From: UBA3537 sp964219345 | GTDB lineage: Bacteria; Bacteroidota; Bacteroidia; Flavobacteriales; Flavobacteriaceae | Assembly (NCBI GenBank): GCA_964219345.1 | Contig: CAXPPN010000022.1 | Span: forward strand, 1 to 33,804 | Length of the DNA stretch: 33,804 bases | Reading direction: 5' to 3' | Part shown: in pieces, positions 1-8,371 of the stretch | Layout of the letters: each line of letters begins with the position of its first letter | How positions within the stretch are numbered: the first letter of the stretch is position 1 | Position numbers and translations under genes: made by a program | The notes under the pieces: model-generated | Databases searched by the model: none | Seen by the model: only the letters and a program-made list of their open reading frames with translations | Told to the model about the DNA's origin: nothing

Positions 1-4
1 CCTT

Positions 5-113
5 TTAAGGTGGTTATTGCAATGGGGCTCACCTCTTACCATCCCGAACAGAGCAGTTAAGCCCATTAGCGCCGATGGTACTACACTTGTGGAAGAGTAG
101 GTCACCGCCTTTT
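5..113 (+). rRNA. rrf: 5S ribosomal RNA
   Basis: This is the 5S RNA of the large ribosomal subunit and the distal gene of an rRNA operon whose 16S and 23S genes lie before the window. The conserved core is present: CATCCCGAACAG at about 41-52, then GTTAAGCCC and GATGGTACT. Terminal helix I can be drawn between AAGGTGGT (7-14) and ACCGCCTT (104-111). The ends are placed from that helix and may be off by a few bases. Confidence 0.95.
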
Positions 114-122
114 TTTATACTG

Positions 123-151
123 AACCCTCACAATGCTGTGGGGGTTTTTTT
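123..151 (+). terminator. Rho-independent terminator of the rRNA operon
   Basis: A 10-bp stem (AACCCTCACA at 123-132 with TGTGGGGGTT at 137-146, one G-T pair) closes a 4-base loop and runs into a T tract. It starts 10 bases after the 5S gene, so it ends the rRNA transcript. Confidence 0.9.
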
Positions 152-250
152 GTGGCTTTGTTTTAGTATTCATAAAGCCATCATTACGTTTTGATGTTCA
201 AAATCTCATACAGATAGAAAATAAAAGATGTATTTTCTTTTATAATCGCT

Positions 251-1135
251 TTATCGTAGGCCATTAAGGTCATATAAATCAAAGAATTGCCATAGAATAT
301 TTGCTGTATTTTGGCCTTCGACCTCCAGATTAAACCAAAAATGTTCGCCATTGATGATTTTATAAAAATCTACTGCTGTCCCATTGTTGCCCTCTGTATA
401 GTGGTAGCGTTCAATGTTGTTGTAGGTGCTTTCTTCAGGGGTGGTGTTGGTTTGGTTGTTGGTTACCCAAAAATCAATTGCACTTTGTGCAGAGTTCCAA
501 TTGACATCTCCATTGAAGGGTAAGACAGGGTCTGCTGTACCGTGTAGTTTAATAACAGGAACAGCACGGTTGGGTGTACAACTTCCAGAAGTATCAAGCA
601 TTACTCCTGAAATACTTCCTATAGCAGCAATCAAATCGCTGCGGTAACAAGCAAGAGCATAAGCCATCATTCCTCCATTAGAAAAACCACAGGCATATAT
701 ACGATCTTGGTCTATAAGGTAGTCTATATTGAGTTGATTGATTAGGGCTTCTACAAATCCAAGATCGTCTGCGGTACTTTTATTGTCAGGGCCGGGTAGG
801 GCTGCGTTCCAGTGGGGCACTCCCTCCAAACATGATCCTTGTGGATAGACTACAATAATATTTTTGGCATTAACTAGTTCGCGTAGGTCTGCCTCTTCAA
901 CATAATCGTCTATGGTACCCCCATAGCCATGAAAATTTAGGATGACTGGCAGAGGAGTCCCACTTAAATTGTCAGGAGCAAAAACAAAATAACTGCGCTC
1001 GAGGTCATCATGTATGAGAAGCTTTGTACCCTCTAGATTTTCGCAATAGGGGTTGGTGTAATTATCTTTGTTATTGTCTTTGGAGTTGCAGCCAAGCGTT
1101 ACAACAATAAATAGAAAGAATATGGCTTTTTTCAT
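251..1135 (-). CDS. Secreted PHB-depolymerase/feruloyl-esterase-like lipoprotein
   Basis: This 294-residue alpha/beta hydrolase belongs to the polyhydroxybutyrate depolymerase/LpqC esterase family. A lipoprotein signal peptide ends at the lipobox TLGC (Cys16), so it should be anchored in the cell envelope. The oxyanion-hole region is HGYGG (69-73), the nucleophile is Ser152 in GFSNGG, and Asp202 in HGTADPV and His265 in GEHFW complete a plausible triad. Family members cleave polyester or carbohydrate-linked esters; the substrate cannot be read from the sequence. It lies 10 bases after the DUF6095 gene, at the distal end of the same-strand run from the TonB receptor, so a role in using the imported nutrient is possible but inferred. 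It carries no T9SS sorting domain. Confidence 0.85.
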   Translation of the reverse strand: MKKAIFFLFIVVTLGCNSKDNNKDNYTNPYCENLEGTKLLIHDDLERSYFVFAPDNLSGTPLPVILNFHGYGGTIDDYVEEADLRELVNAKNIIVVYPQGSCLEGVPHWNAALPGPDNKSTADDLGFVEALINQLNIDYLIDQDRIYACGFSNGGMMAYALACYRSDLIAAIGSISGVMLDTSGSCTPNRAVPVIKLHGTADPVLPFNGDVNWNSAQSAIDFWVTNNQTNTTPEESTYNNIERYHYTEGNNGTAVDFYKIINGEHFWFNLEVEGQNTANILWQFFDLYDLNGLR

Positions 1136-1145
1136 TTCAGTTAAA

Positions 1146-1373
1146 TTATTTAAAAATACTATCCATTATGATTTTTATCCCTTTAAACCCCATATAAATC
1201 GCCAGTCCACAAAGGGCAATTCCGGCCACCGCAAGTGGAATATAAAGCGGTTTGTCGGGGTTAGACCATCCAGTATGCAGTAAAAAAGGCCCTAAAAACA
1301 GCAGCACTAAGGTCAGCCCCATGGTTTTTAGTCCTTGGACAAGTAGTGGTCTGTTGGTGTGTTTTTGTTCCAT
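1146..1373 (-). CDS. DUF6095 family small membrane protein
   Basis: This is a small protein of about 75 residues with two hydrophobic segments (roughly 15-35 and 43-65), predicted to span the inner membrane twice. It resembles the flavobacterial family DUF6095, of unknown function. I chose the ATG at 1373 (MEQKHTNRP): it follows the murQ stop after a single base, which indicates translational coupling, whereas the longer frame would run back into murQ. The coupling suggests co-expression with murQ, but no direct link to MurNAc metabolism can be shown. Confidence 0.75.
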   Translation of the reverse strand: MEQKHTNRPLLVQGLKTMGLTLVLLFLGPFLLHTGWSNPDKPLYIPLAVAGIALCGLAIYMGFKGIKIIMDSIFK

Positions 1374-1374
1374 G

Positions 1375-2190
1375 TTATAAGGATTTAAAAGCGGTGATGG
1401 CGGCACGGACACTTTGGTGTTCTTTAAGCAACCCTTTGGCCTGTTGTTCAGAAATGTTTAATTCGTTCATCAGCATCCGTACACCACGGTCCATCAGCTT
1501 ATGGTTGCTCAGTTGCATGTCCACCATTTTGTTGCCTTTAATGTGCCCCAATTTGATCATGGTTGTGGTGGTGATCATATTTAAAATAAGTTTTTGTGCC
1601 GTACCGGCTTTCATCCGCGAACTGCCTGTGACCACTTCTGGGCCCACCACCACTTCGATAGGGAATTGTGCGGTTTTGGCCAATGTACTCCCCGCATTAC
1701 AAGTGATACAGCCCGTTGGAATGTGGTGTTTGTTACACTGTTGTAAAGCGCCTACGACATAGGGCGTTGTTCCTGAGGCAGCAATCCCCACTACGATATC
1801 CTTGGGCGTGAGGTCATAAGCTTGAAGGTCTTTCCATCCTTGTTCGGTATCGTCTTCGGCAAATTCCACGGCTTTTCGTATGGCAGAATCACCTCCCGCA
1901 ATAAGTCCAATCACTAAGTCGTGGGGAACGCCAAAAGTTGGGGGGCATTCCGAGGCATCCAAAATCCCCAAACGCCCACTTGTCCCAGCACCAATATAAA
2001 AAAGTCGTCCTCCTTTTTGAAGCTGTTGGACCAGTTGTTCAACGAAACACTCAATTTGTGGTAAAACCTTGGCTACGGCTTGTGGTACCGTTTGATCTTC
2101 CGTATTGATGGCGGTCAAAAGTTCCGCAATGGACTTTTGTTCCAAATGGTTGTAATGTGAGTCTTGTTCGGTGGTTTTTGTAAAGCCCAT
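1375..2190 (-). CDS. murQ: N-acetylmuramic acid 6-phosphate etherase
   Basis: MurQ is a cytoplasmic lyase that splits the lactyl ether of MurNAc 6-phosphate to give GlcNAc 6-phosphate and D-lactate, in cell-wall recycling. The SIS domain carries GAGTSGRLG (67-75) and DASECPPTFG with Glu81; Glu112 in AEDD matches the second conserved acidic residue of the E. coli enzyme (Glu83/Glu114 there). The C-terminal part has the family stretch KAGTAQKLILN and the NHKL/RGVRML region. It has 271 residues from the ATG at 2190; a TTG two codons upstream is less likely. It lies 30 bases after the DUF4249 gene and one base before DUF6095. No MurNAc kinase or PTS gene is adjacent, so the source of the phosphorylated substrate lies elsewhere. 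The gene looks richer in G and C than dnaA or recN (visual impression). Confidence 0.95.
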   Translation of the reverse strand: MGFTKTTEQDSHYNHLEQKSIAELLTAINTEDQTVPQAVAKVLPQIECFVEQLVQQLQKGGRLFYIGAGTSGRLGILDASECPPTFGVPHDLVIGLIAGGDSAIRKAVEFAEDDTEQGWKDLQAYDLTPKDIVVGIAASGTTPYVVGALQQCNKHHIPTGCITCNAGSTLAKTAQFPIEVVVGPEVVTGSSRMKAGTAQKLILNMITTTTMIKLGHIKGNKMVDMQLSNHKLMDRGVRMLMNELNISEQQAKGLLKEHQSVRAAITAFKSL

Positions 2191-2220
2191 ACACAAAAAT
2201 ACATTTTTTGTGGCACTTCT

Positions 2221-3021
2221 TTATTCTAACAACAAAATTGCGTTGTAGGTTTCACCAATGCTAAAATATCCCATTGGGTAGTGGTTTGGGTTTGAAGTGT
2301 TGTAGAGATTTCCGCGCACTGTGGTTGGTGTGGTTTTAAACGGATCACCGCCTTCTTCGGTTTGTTCTATAATGGCGGACATAAAATTAAAATAGTGTTC
2401 ATTGGCACCATATACTGAAATTTCTGCGGTATCACCGGCCTCCAACTCATCGTAGAAATACGAAAACGTAAACGCATTCCCTTGATAAAATTCGTCTTTG
2501 GTGGCCAAAAATAAATTAAAACCAAAATCAAAAATATAAAAATCATCTCTTGTGCCATCGTCGGTAATGGTCACCAAAACTTCCTTTTCATCACCTTGAA
2601 ATAGGGTTTCGTTGCCCTGTACCAAACTGTCAATGGGTACCGTAGGCCTCAGGTGTTCCACAGAAGATTCATAAACTTCGTTGTCGTAATGGATGATTAA
2701 TTTATAGTCGGTCTCTAAACTGGGCGTAAAGTCGAGGGTGTAATGTCCGGGGGTATTGGCATCATGCACAAACGTATAGGTGGTGCTGTTGGTGATGTCC
2801 AAAAGTTCTACTGTTGCCGTGGTCACTACTGTAGTATTTTCATCATAAAATCCGCCTGTTAAACTGAGTTTTATCAGTTGTGTAAACTGCTCGTTTGGAT
2901 TCACTTTTAGTTGTGCATCAATAGCCAATCGAGGTGCTGCGGTGTTTAATTCTAACTCTATCACGTCTTCACACGCTAAGGTTAAATATCCAATACATAG
3001 GAATAAAATGATTTTTTTCAT
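2221..3021 (-). CDS. DUF4249 domain-containing outer-membrane lipoprotein
   Basis: This 266-residue lipoprotein has a signal peptide ending at Cys17 (lipobox LTLAC) followed by the start typical of DUF4249 (CEDVIELEL, then a region opening PRLAIDAQL). The rest is rich in beta-strand sequence, with Thr-heavy segments around 65-100. DUF4249 proteins are usually encoded directly beside a TonB-dependent receptor in Bacteroidota and are thought to be surface partners of the receptor, but no ligand is established. Here it begins 3 bases after the receptor stop, a clear transcriptional pair. The function is inferred from this pairing only. Confidence 0.85.
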   Translation of the reverse strand: MKKIILFLCIGYLTLACEDVIELELNTAAPRLAIDAQLKVNPNEQFTQLIKLSLTGGFYDENTTVVTTATVELLDITNSTTYTFVHDANTPGHYTLDFTPSLETDYKLIIHYDNEVYESSVEHLRPTVPIDSLVQGNETLFQGDEKEVLVTITDDGTRDDFYIFDFGFNLFLATKDEFYQGNAFTFSYFYDELEAGDTAEISVYGANEHYFNFMSAIIEQTEEGGDPFKTTPTTVRGNLYNTSNPNHYPMGYFSIGETYNAILLLE

Positions 3022-3024
3022 GGA

Positions 3025-5385
3025 CTAAAATTTAAAATTATAAGTGACCGCACCAATAGCACCAAAAATAGAGAGTTTTAGAGCTTCATTTTGACCGGTT
3101 TCAAGGTTTTGTCTAAAATTGAGAGATTGTGCATTTCTTCTGTTATACAAATTGTATACACTAAATACCCACTCGCCACGCCAACCTTTGTTTTTATTAG
3201 GTTTTGGGGTGTAAGTTGCCGAAAGATCTAATCGGTGGTAGGCGGGTAGTCGGCTAGAATTTCGGGCTTCGTAAGTTGGAATCACAAGGCCGTTGTAAGA
3301 ATACTGACCATTAGGGTAGGTAGTAGGCTGCCCAGTTTGAAACAAGAAATTGGCGTTCAATTTCCATTTTTCGTTGAGCTCATAACTCGAAGTTATGGAA
3401 ATATCATGTGTTCTATCAAAAGGGGTATTGTACCAGTTGCCATTATTGATTCCTGGTTCGTTGGCATTTCGTCTTGGGGTTTTTTGTTCAGATTTTGAAA
3501 GGGTATAGGCCAACCACCCTTTGAAACGCCCTTTGTTTTTACGTAGTAAAAATTCTAATCCATAAGCTCTGGATTGACCATTTAATAAGACTTGCTCTAT
3601 GGCTTTGTTAGCTATCAAATTGGCGCCATCAATATAATCGATACGGTTTTTGGTTTTTTTATAAAATGTTTCTATTTCAAAACTGTAATTATCATAATTT
3701 TTAAAATACCCCAAAGCAACCTGATCCAAAAGTTGGGGTTGAATGTATTTGCCACTTGGGGCCCAAACATCTAAAGGCGTTGGGGCTGTGGTGTTGGAAA
3801 GTAAATGTAAATATTGAGCCATTCGGTTGTAGCTGATTTTTATAGAACTATCTTCTGTGAGCAAATAGGATGCTGCGACTCTTGGTTCGATATTTAAAAA
3901 TGATTTTTCTACTTTTCCACTTGACGTATTAGTTGTTCCATTGGGTTCTACTGATTCATATATCTGTAAGTTAGGATTAAAGGCTACGGCCATATCGTTA
4001 TCATATGTGTTCAATTCGTCTTGGCCTAAGCGTAAAAAACTGCTCAAACGTGCGCCATAACTTAGTGAAAGTTTATCGTTGAGTTGTTGTTTGACGTCTA
4101 AATAAATAGCGTTTTCAAATGCATATTTTTTGGTCAATGCTTCTCTGTTGATGCCCGAAGTGGGTCCATTGGGTTGAATGACGCCAGGATTGAAGGTGTA
4201 GTAAGTGCTGTGCAGTCCATATTCCAAACTGTAGCGGTCATTGAGGTAGTGCTTTAAATCGTATTTGATGTTCATGTTTTGAATGCCTGAATTCCATTCA
4301 AAACCTACAAAATTCAAGTCTAAACCATAATAATAGTCGGAATAAATCAATGATAGATTAGAAAATAATTGATTTGAAAACAGATGATTCCAACGGAAAT
4401 TAACTACAGTATTGCCATAAGTATTTTCAAAACTATTGGACACATTAAAGACATCACGGCCAAAATACCCTGACAAATAGATTTTATTGTTTTTATCAAG
4501 CCGGTAGCTCAACTTGGTGTTTAGGTCATAGAAATAGGCGATATTTTCAATGTCAAAAAGGGGTAAAAACAGATGCGCATAGGTCGATCGTCCGCCCAAT
4601 AAAAACGATCCTTTTTCCTTTTTTAATGGCCCTTCCAACAATACCCGACTTGCGACCAAACCAATACCACCATTACCATGAAATTCGTTTTTGTTGCCTT
4701 CTTTTTGGTAAATATCCAAAACTGAAGCCACACGTCCGCCATATTTTGCAGGGATTCCGCCTTTATAAAGTTTGATGTTTTTTATGGCATCAGGATTAAA
4801 AACCGAGAAAAACCCAAACAAATGCGAGGAATTAAACAGGGTCGCTTCATCTAATAAAATCAAGTTTTGATCTGTAGAGCCCCCACGGACATTGAATCCG
4901 CCTGAACCTTCTCCACCATTGGAAACACCGGGTAAAAGTGTTATTGATTTTATGACATCGGCCTCTCCAAACACTACTGGAATTTGTTTAATAGTATTGG
5001 CTGTCAGTGCATTAACACTCATTTGTGGGGTTTTAATATTGATGCGCTCAACATTGGTTTCCAAAACAACTTCCTCTAAAGTATCTGCAGCTTCGCTTAA
5101 ACTGAAATTTAGTGTTTTGTTTTCATTCAGCGATATGGTTTGGTTTATGGATTCAAATCCGATATAACTTATAAGTACTTCATAAGTTCCAGCTTCAAGA
5201 GTGATGGAATAAAAACCATATTCGTTTGTGGTTGTTCCTGTATTGAGTTCTGGAAAAATAATAGTGGCACCAATAAGGGTTTCCTGTCCTTCAGTTTCAT
5301 AAATTGTTCCGCTAAGCGTAAATTGATTTTGAGAAAATCCTAATGAAAAAATTGTTAAAAACAGGTAAATAAATCTAACAGACAT
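3025..5385 (-). CDS. TonB-dependent outer-membrane receptor with carboxypeptidase-like regulatory domain
   Basis: This 786-residue receptor has a Sec signal peptide ending near SLGFSQ (about 13-18), then a CarboxypepD_reg-like beta-sandwich (about 22-105, with TGTTTNEYGFYSI and GYEVL-type strands). The plug domain (about 110-225) includes LPGVSNGGEGSGGFNVRGG, and a long beta-barrel ends in the aromatic terminus YNFKF expected for outer-membrane insertion. Such receptors use TonB-ExbBD energy to import large ligands. The barrel has the Tyr-, Asn- and Trp-rich girdle typical of SusC/RagA/FecA relatives, but there is no SusD gene; the partner is a DUF4249 lipoprotein instead. It heads the run receptor, DUF4249, murQ, DUF6095 and esterase. 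The ligand is unknown. Confidence 0.93.
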   Translation of the reverse strand: MSVRFIYLFLTIFSLGFSQNQFTLSGTIYETEGQETLIGATIIFPELNTGTTTNEYGFYSITLEAGTYEVLISYIGFESINQTISLNENKTLNFSLSEAADTLEEVVLETNVERINIKTPQMSVNALTANTIKQIPVVFGEADVIKSITLLPGVSNGGEGSGGFNVRGGSTDQNLILLDEATLFNSSHLFGFFSVFNPDAIKNIKLYKGGIPAKYGGRVASVLDIYQKEGNKNEFHGNGGIGLVASRVLLEGPLKKEKGSFLLGGRSTYAHLFLPLFDIENIAYFYDLNTKLSYRLDKNNKIYLSGYFGRDVFNVSNSFENTYGNTVVNFRWNHLFSNQLFSNLSLIYSDYYYGLDLNFVGFEWNSGIQNMNIKYDLKHYLNDRYSLEYGLHSTYYTFNPGVIQPNGPTSGINREALTKKYAFENAIYLDVKQQLNDKLSLSYGARLSSFLRLGQDELNTYDNDMAVAFNPNLQIYESVEPNGTTNTSSGKVEKSFLNIEPRVAASYLLTEDSSIKISYNRMAQYLHLLSNTTAPTPLDVWAPSGKYIQPQLLDQVALGYFKNYDNYSFEIETFYKKTKNRIDYIDGANLIANKAIEQVLLNGQSRAYGLEFLLRKNKGRFKGWLAYTLSKSEQKTPRRNANEPGINNGNWYNTPFDRTHDISITSSYELNEKWKLNANFLFQTGQPTTYPNGQYSYNGLVIPTYEARNSSRLPAYHRLDLSATYTPKPNKNKGWRGEWVFSVYNLYNRRNAQSLNFRQNLETGQNEALKLSIFGAIGAVTYNFKF

Positions 5386-5415
5386 AAGTAAGTATTATGC
5401 TGTAAAACTAAATAA

Positions 5416-5440
5416 AAAAGCACCTCAATGAGGTGCTTTT
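5416..5440 (-). terminator. Rho-independent terminator downstream of icd
   Basis: An 11-bp perfect stem (AAAAGCACCTC with GAGGTGCTTTT) closes a 3-base loop. Read on the minus strand it runs into a T-rich tract (TTTTTTATTT). It lies 21 bases past the icd stop and just upstream of the TonB receptor gene, so it separates the two transcripts. Confidence 0.88.
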
Positions 5441-5461
5441 AACATAACTTTGATGTTTGTT

Positions 5462-7675
5462 TTATAAATTTAAAATCGCATTAAACGTTTCGCTTGGACG
5501 CATGGCTTTTCCAACTTTTTCTTCGTTTGGAAGATAGTAACCATCAACATCAACAGCTTTGCCTTGTACATCAATTAAGTCTTCAAGAATTTTTTCTTGA
5601 TTTGCTTTGAGTTGCTCAGCAACAGTACCAAATGCAGTTTTTAGTTCTAAATCCTCATTTTGTTCTGCTAAAGCTTCTGCCCAGAAAAGTGTTAAGTAAA
5701 AATGACTTCCTCTATTGTCTAGTTCATTTACTTTCCTTGAAGGTGATTTTTTTTGTAATAAAAGCTGTTCTGTAGCGTCATCCAGTGTTGCCCCTAAAAT
5801 TGCTGCTTTTGGGTGGTTATGAACTTGACTAAAATGCTCAAGAGATACTGCTAAAGCTAAAAACTCACCTAAAGAATCCCAACGTAAATGATTTTCTTTT
5901 AAAAATTGATCGACATGTTTTGGTGCCGATCCTCCAGCACCAGTTTCAAATAAGCCTCCACCATTCATTAATGGAACGATGGATAGCATTTTGGCGCTTG
6001 TTCCTACTTCCAAAATCGGGAATAAATCGGTTAAATAATCACGTAAAACATTTCCAGTAACAGAAATAGTATCGAGTCCATCTTTTATACGTTCAAGTGT
6101 ATAATGTGTAGCTTCAATTGGAGATAAAATCTTAAATTCAAGTCCAGAAAGGTCATGATTTTGAAGATATTTTTCAACTTTTTTTATGAGTTCAGCATCA
6201 TGTGCACGATTTTTATCCAACCAAAAAACGGCGGGTGTTTGTGAAGTTCGAGCACGAGTAACGGCCAATTTTACCCAATCTTGAATTGGCGCATCTTTGA
6301 CTTGACACATACGCCAAATATCGCCTCTTTCAACTTGATGTGAAGTGAGTGTATCGCCATTTTTATCGATAACTTCAACAACTCCATTTGCTTCAATCTC
6401 AAAAGTTTTGTCATGAGAACCGTATTCTTCAGCTTTTTGAGCCATAAGCCCTACATTAGGTACAGTTCCCATTGTTGTAGGATCAAATGCACCATGTTTT
6501 TTACAAAAATCAATAGTTGCAGTATAAATTCCCGAATAACTACTGTCTGGAATTATAGCTTTAGTGTCCTGAAGTTCACCTTTGGCATTCCACATTTGGC
6601 CAGAAGTACGGATCATGGCTGGCATAGAGGCATCAATAATTACATCACTAGGGACGTGTAAATTGGTAACACCTTTTTCAGAATTTACCATCGCTAAATC
6701 TGGTCCCAAATGAAGTGCCTTTTCAAAATCGGTTTGAATGGTTTCGCGTAATGGACTCTCAAGTTTTTGAACTTTCTCTAGAACGTTCCCAAAACCATTA
6801 TTTGGATTGATACCATTTTGCTTAAATATTGCCTCATGTTTTGTAAAAACATTATCAAAAAATAGACGAACAGCATGCCCAAAAATAATAGGATCACTAA
6901 CTTTCATCATGGTGGCTTTCATGTGCAATGAAAGCAATACACCTGAAGTTTTTGCATCTTCTATTTGAGCTTTAAGAAATGCTTTTAGAGCGTCTACGCT
7001 CATGACAGTTGAATCAAAAATCTCACCTTCAAGAAGTGTAATATTTTGCTTGAGAACTGTTTGTTTTCCTTCTTTGTTTGTGTGTACAATGCTAACTTCA
7101 GTAGCCGATACACTTGTTACAGATTGTTCGTTGTGCGCAAAATCACCAGCGGACATTGTAGCAACATGAGTTTTAGAATTTGGACTCCATGCACCCATAC
7201 TATGTGGGTTCTTTTTGGCGTAATTTTTTACTGCCTTTGGTGCTCTACGATCAGAATTCCCTTCTCTTAAAACAGGATTTACAGCACTCCCTTTAATCTT
7301 GTCGTAACGTGATTTTATATTTTTTTCTTCCTCATTTTTTGGTTGTTCAGGATAATTTGGGATATCATAACCTTTAGATTGTAATTCTTCAATGGCTTCT
7401 TTCAATTGTGGAATTGAAGCACTAATATTGGGCAGTTTAATCACATTGGCTTCAGGAGATTTTACGATTTCTCCCAAATTACTTAATGCATCTTCAATAA
7501 CCTGTTCTTTGTTAAGAAATTCAGGAAATACAGAAAGAATACGTGCTGCAAGAGAAATGTCTTTGGTGTCTATTGATATGCCGTAGGGTTCTACAAACGA
7601 AGAAACAATAGGAAGAAAAGAGCGTGTTGCTAATGCAGGTGCTTCATCGGTAATTGTATATATGATTTTTGCCAT
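5462..7675 (-). CDS. icd: NADP-dependent isocitrate dehydrogenase, monomeric type
   Basis: This TCA-cycle enzyme oxidatively decarboxylates isocitrate to 2-oxoglutarate with reduction of NADP. At 737 residues it has the size and layout of the monomeric IDH family (about 740 residues), not the 330-430-residue dimeric type. Family stretches are easy to see: the N-terminal IIYTITDEAPALAT, the substrate-binding region around GNSDRRAP, the MGAWSPNSKTHVA segment, the catalytic-region VPNVGLMAQKAEEYGSHDKTF (in two parts), and near the C-terminus GGLFETGAGGSAPKHVDQF (also in two parts). It is a single-gene unit with its own promoter-like element at 7722-7729 and a strong terminator. It begins at the ATG at 7675; no other start competes. 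Confidence 0.96.
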   Translation of the reverse strand: MAKIIYTITDEAPALATRSFLPIVSSFVEPYGISIDTKDISLAARILSVFPEFLNKEQVIEDALSNLGEIVKSPEANVIKLPNISASIPQLKEAIEELQSKGYDIPNYPEQPKNEEEKNIKSRYDKIKGSAVNPVLREGNSDRRAPKAVKNYAKKNPHSMGAWSPNSKTHVATMSAGDFAHNEQSVTSVSATEVSIVHTNKEGKQTVLKQNITLLEGEIFDSTVMSVDALKAFLKAQIEDAKTSGVLLSLHMKATMMKVSDPIIFGHAVRLFFDNVFTKHEAIFKQNGINPNNGFGNVLEKVQKLESPLRETIQTDFEKALHLGPDLAMVNSEKGVTNLHVPSDVIIDASMPAMIRTSGQMWNAKGELQDTKAIIPDSSYSGIYTATIDFCKKHGAFDPTTMGTVPNVGLMAQKAEEYGSHDKTFEIEANGVVEVIDKNGDTLTSHQVERGDIWRMCQVKDAPIQDWVKLAVTRARTSQTPAVFWLDKNRAHDAELIKKVEKYLQNHDLSGLEFKILSPIEATHYTLERIKDGLDTISVTGNVLRDYLTDLFPILEVGTSAKMLSIVPLMNGGGLFETGAGGSAPKHVDQFLKENHLRWDSLGEFLALAVSLEHFSQVHNHPKAAILGATLDDATEQLLLQKKSPSRKVNELDNRGSHFYLTLFWAEALAEQNEDLELKTAFGTVAEQLKANQEKILEDLIDVQGKAVDVDGYYLPNEEKVGKAMRPSETFNAILNL

Positions 7676-7721
7676 TCGAGGAAATTATTTTTTGTTTGAA
7701 TAGTGGCTTATAAAAAGCTCA

Positions 7722-7729
7722 CAAATATA
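7722..7729 (-). promoter_or_regulatory. Bacteroidota -7 promoter element for icd
   Basis: TATATTTG on the minus strand matches the Bacteroidota -7 consensus TAnnTTTG. It lies about 46 bases before the icd ATG. No clear TTTG -33 box lies at 17-23 bases upstream, so this is a one-box call. Confidence 0.55.
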
Positions 7730-7834
7730 AATAAATCAATTTTCTTCTTCCCTTAAAACTCGAAGAAAATTAACATTTTTGTAACATCTGTAAATCGTAC
7801 TTGCTTTTTTAGATAAATATTAATTTTTTAACAA

Positions 7835-7862
7835 AAAAAAGTGCAGTATTTCTACTGCACTT
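7835..7862 (-). terminator. Rho-independent terminator of rplS
   Basis: A 10-bp perfect stem (AAGTGCAGTA at 7839-7848 with TACTGCACTT at 7853-7862) and TTTC/GAAA loop are followed on the minus strand by a run of T. It starts 25 bases after the rplS stop. Confidence 0.9.
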
Positions 7863-7886
7863 GATTTATAAATTATGATTGAAGAA

Positions 7887-8237
7887 CTATCGTGTTCTTT
7901 CTTTAATTCTTGCTTTTTTACCAGTCAATTCTCTAAAATAGAAAATACGAGCTCTACGAACTTTTCCACGTTTGTTCACTTCAATTTTTTGTAATGCTGG
8001 TAAATTCATTGGGAAGATACGCTCTACACCAATAGTTCCAGACATTTTTCTAATGGTAAATGTTTCAGAAGTTCCAGTTCCTCTTTTTTGAAGCACTACA
8101 CCTCGGAAAAACTGAGTTCTTACTTTTTGTCCCTCACGAATTTCATAGTATACCGTAATGGTGTCACCAGCAGAAAATTCTGGGAAGTCTTTTTTGGTTA
8201 CAAACTCGTCTTGTACGAATTTAATTAAGGATTCCAT
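7887..8237 (-). CDS. rplS: 50S ribosomal protein L19 (bL19)
   Basis: L19 sits at the interface of the 30S and 50S subunits. The 116-residue product shows the family core FSAGDTITVYYEIREG, FRGVVLQKRG, ERIFPMNLP and the basic tail KVRRARIFYFRELTGKKARI. I start it at the ATG at 8237 (MESLIKFVQ), the standard L19 N-terminus. The frame stays open back to 8321, but those 28 codons are unlike L19 and contain the promoter element at 8309-8316, so they are untranslated leader. It is monocistronic, unlike the rpsP-rimM-trmD-rplS operon of many bacteria, though trmD lies only about 450 bases upstream on the same strand. Confidence 0.96.
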   Translation of the reverse strand: MESLIKFVQDEFVTKKDFPEFSAGDTITVYYEIREGQKVRTQFFRGVVLQKRGTGTSETFTIRKMSGTIGVERIFPMNLPALQKIEVNKRGKVRRARIFYFRELTGKKARIKERTR

Positions 8238-8301
8238 AGTTGTTGTTTTATGAATTTTTTTGAAGCAACATGTACGGTTTTCGCTAGAGGTTGGTCCAAA
8301 A
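8238..8301 (-). promoter_or_regulatory. Candidate structured leader of rplS
   Basis: The predicted rplS mRNA has an untranslated leader of about 65 bases, long for this genome, where most start codons sit close to the promoter. A small hairpin can be drawn in the middle (AGC and AAC pairing with GTT and GCT across the loop at about 8266-8287). From memory, an autoregulatory leader motif called L19-Flavobacteria has been described for this gene; I cannot test the match here. Confidence 0.4.
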
Positions 8302-8308
8302 TTGGGTG

Positions 8309-8338
8309 CAAATATAAGCAATAATTAAATGATTACAA
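8309..8338 (-). promoter_or_regulatory. Promoter of rplS
   Basis: On the minus strand a TTG -33 core (8338-8336) is followed by a 19-base spacer and TATATTTG (8316-8309), a good match to the Bacteroidota pattern TTTG-N17-23-TAnnTTTG. The predicted start of transcription is near 8301-8304. Confidence 0.7.
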
Positions 8339-8371
8339 TTTTTAATACATTTTTTGTTTGTAAACCTGCAA

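Noticed and set aside
153..180. 7-bp inverted repeat TGGCTTT/AAAGCCA just after the rRNA terminator
   Set aside because: 14-base loop and no T tract; not enough to call a terminator or an operator.
216..238. 8-bp hairpin AGAAAATA/TATTTTCT after the esterase gene
   Set aside because: AT-only stem apart from one G-C pair, without a T tract on the minus strand; could be chance.
1346..1762. 138-codon open frame on the plus strand opposite murQ
   Set aside because: It lies antisense to a certain gene, is Cys/Leu-rich without a fold pattern, and is explained by murQ codon bias.
8238..8321. 28-codon N-terminal extension of L19
   Set aside because: It is unlike any L19 N-terminus and holds the rplS promoter -7 box; the protein starts at 8237.
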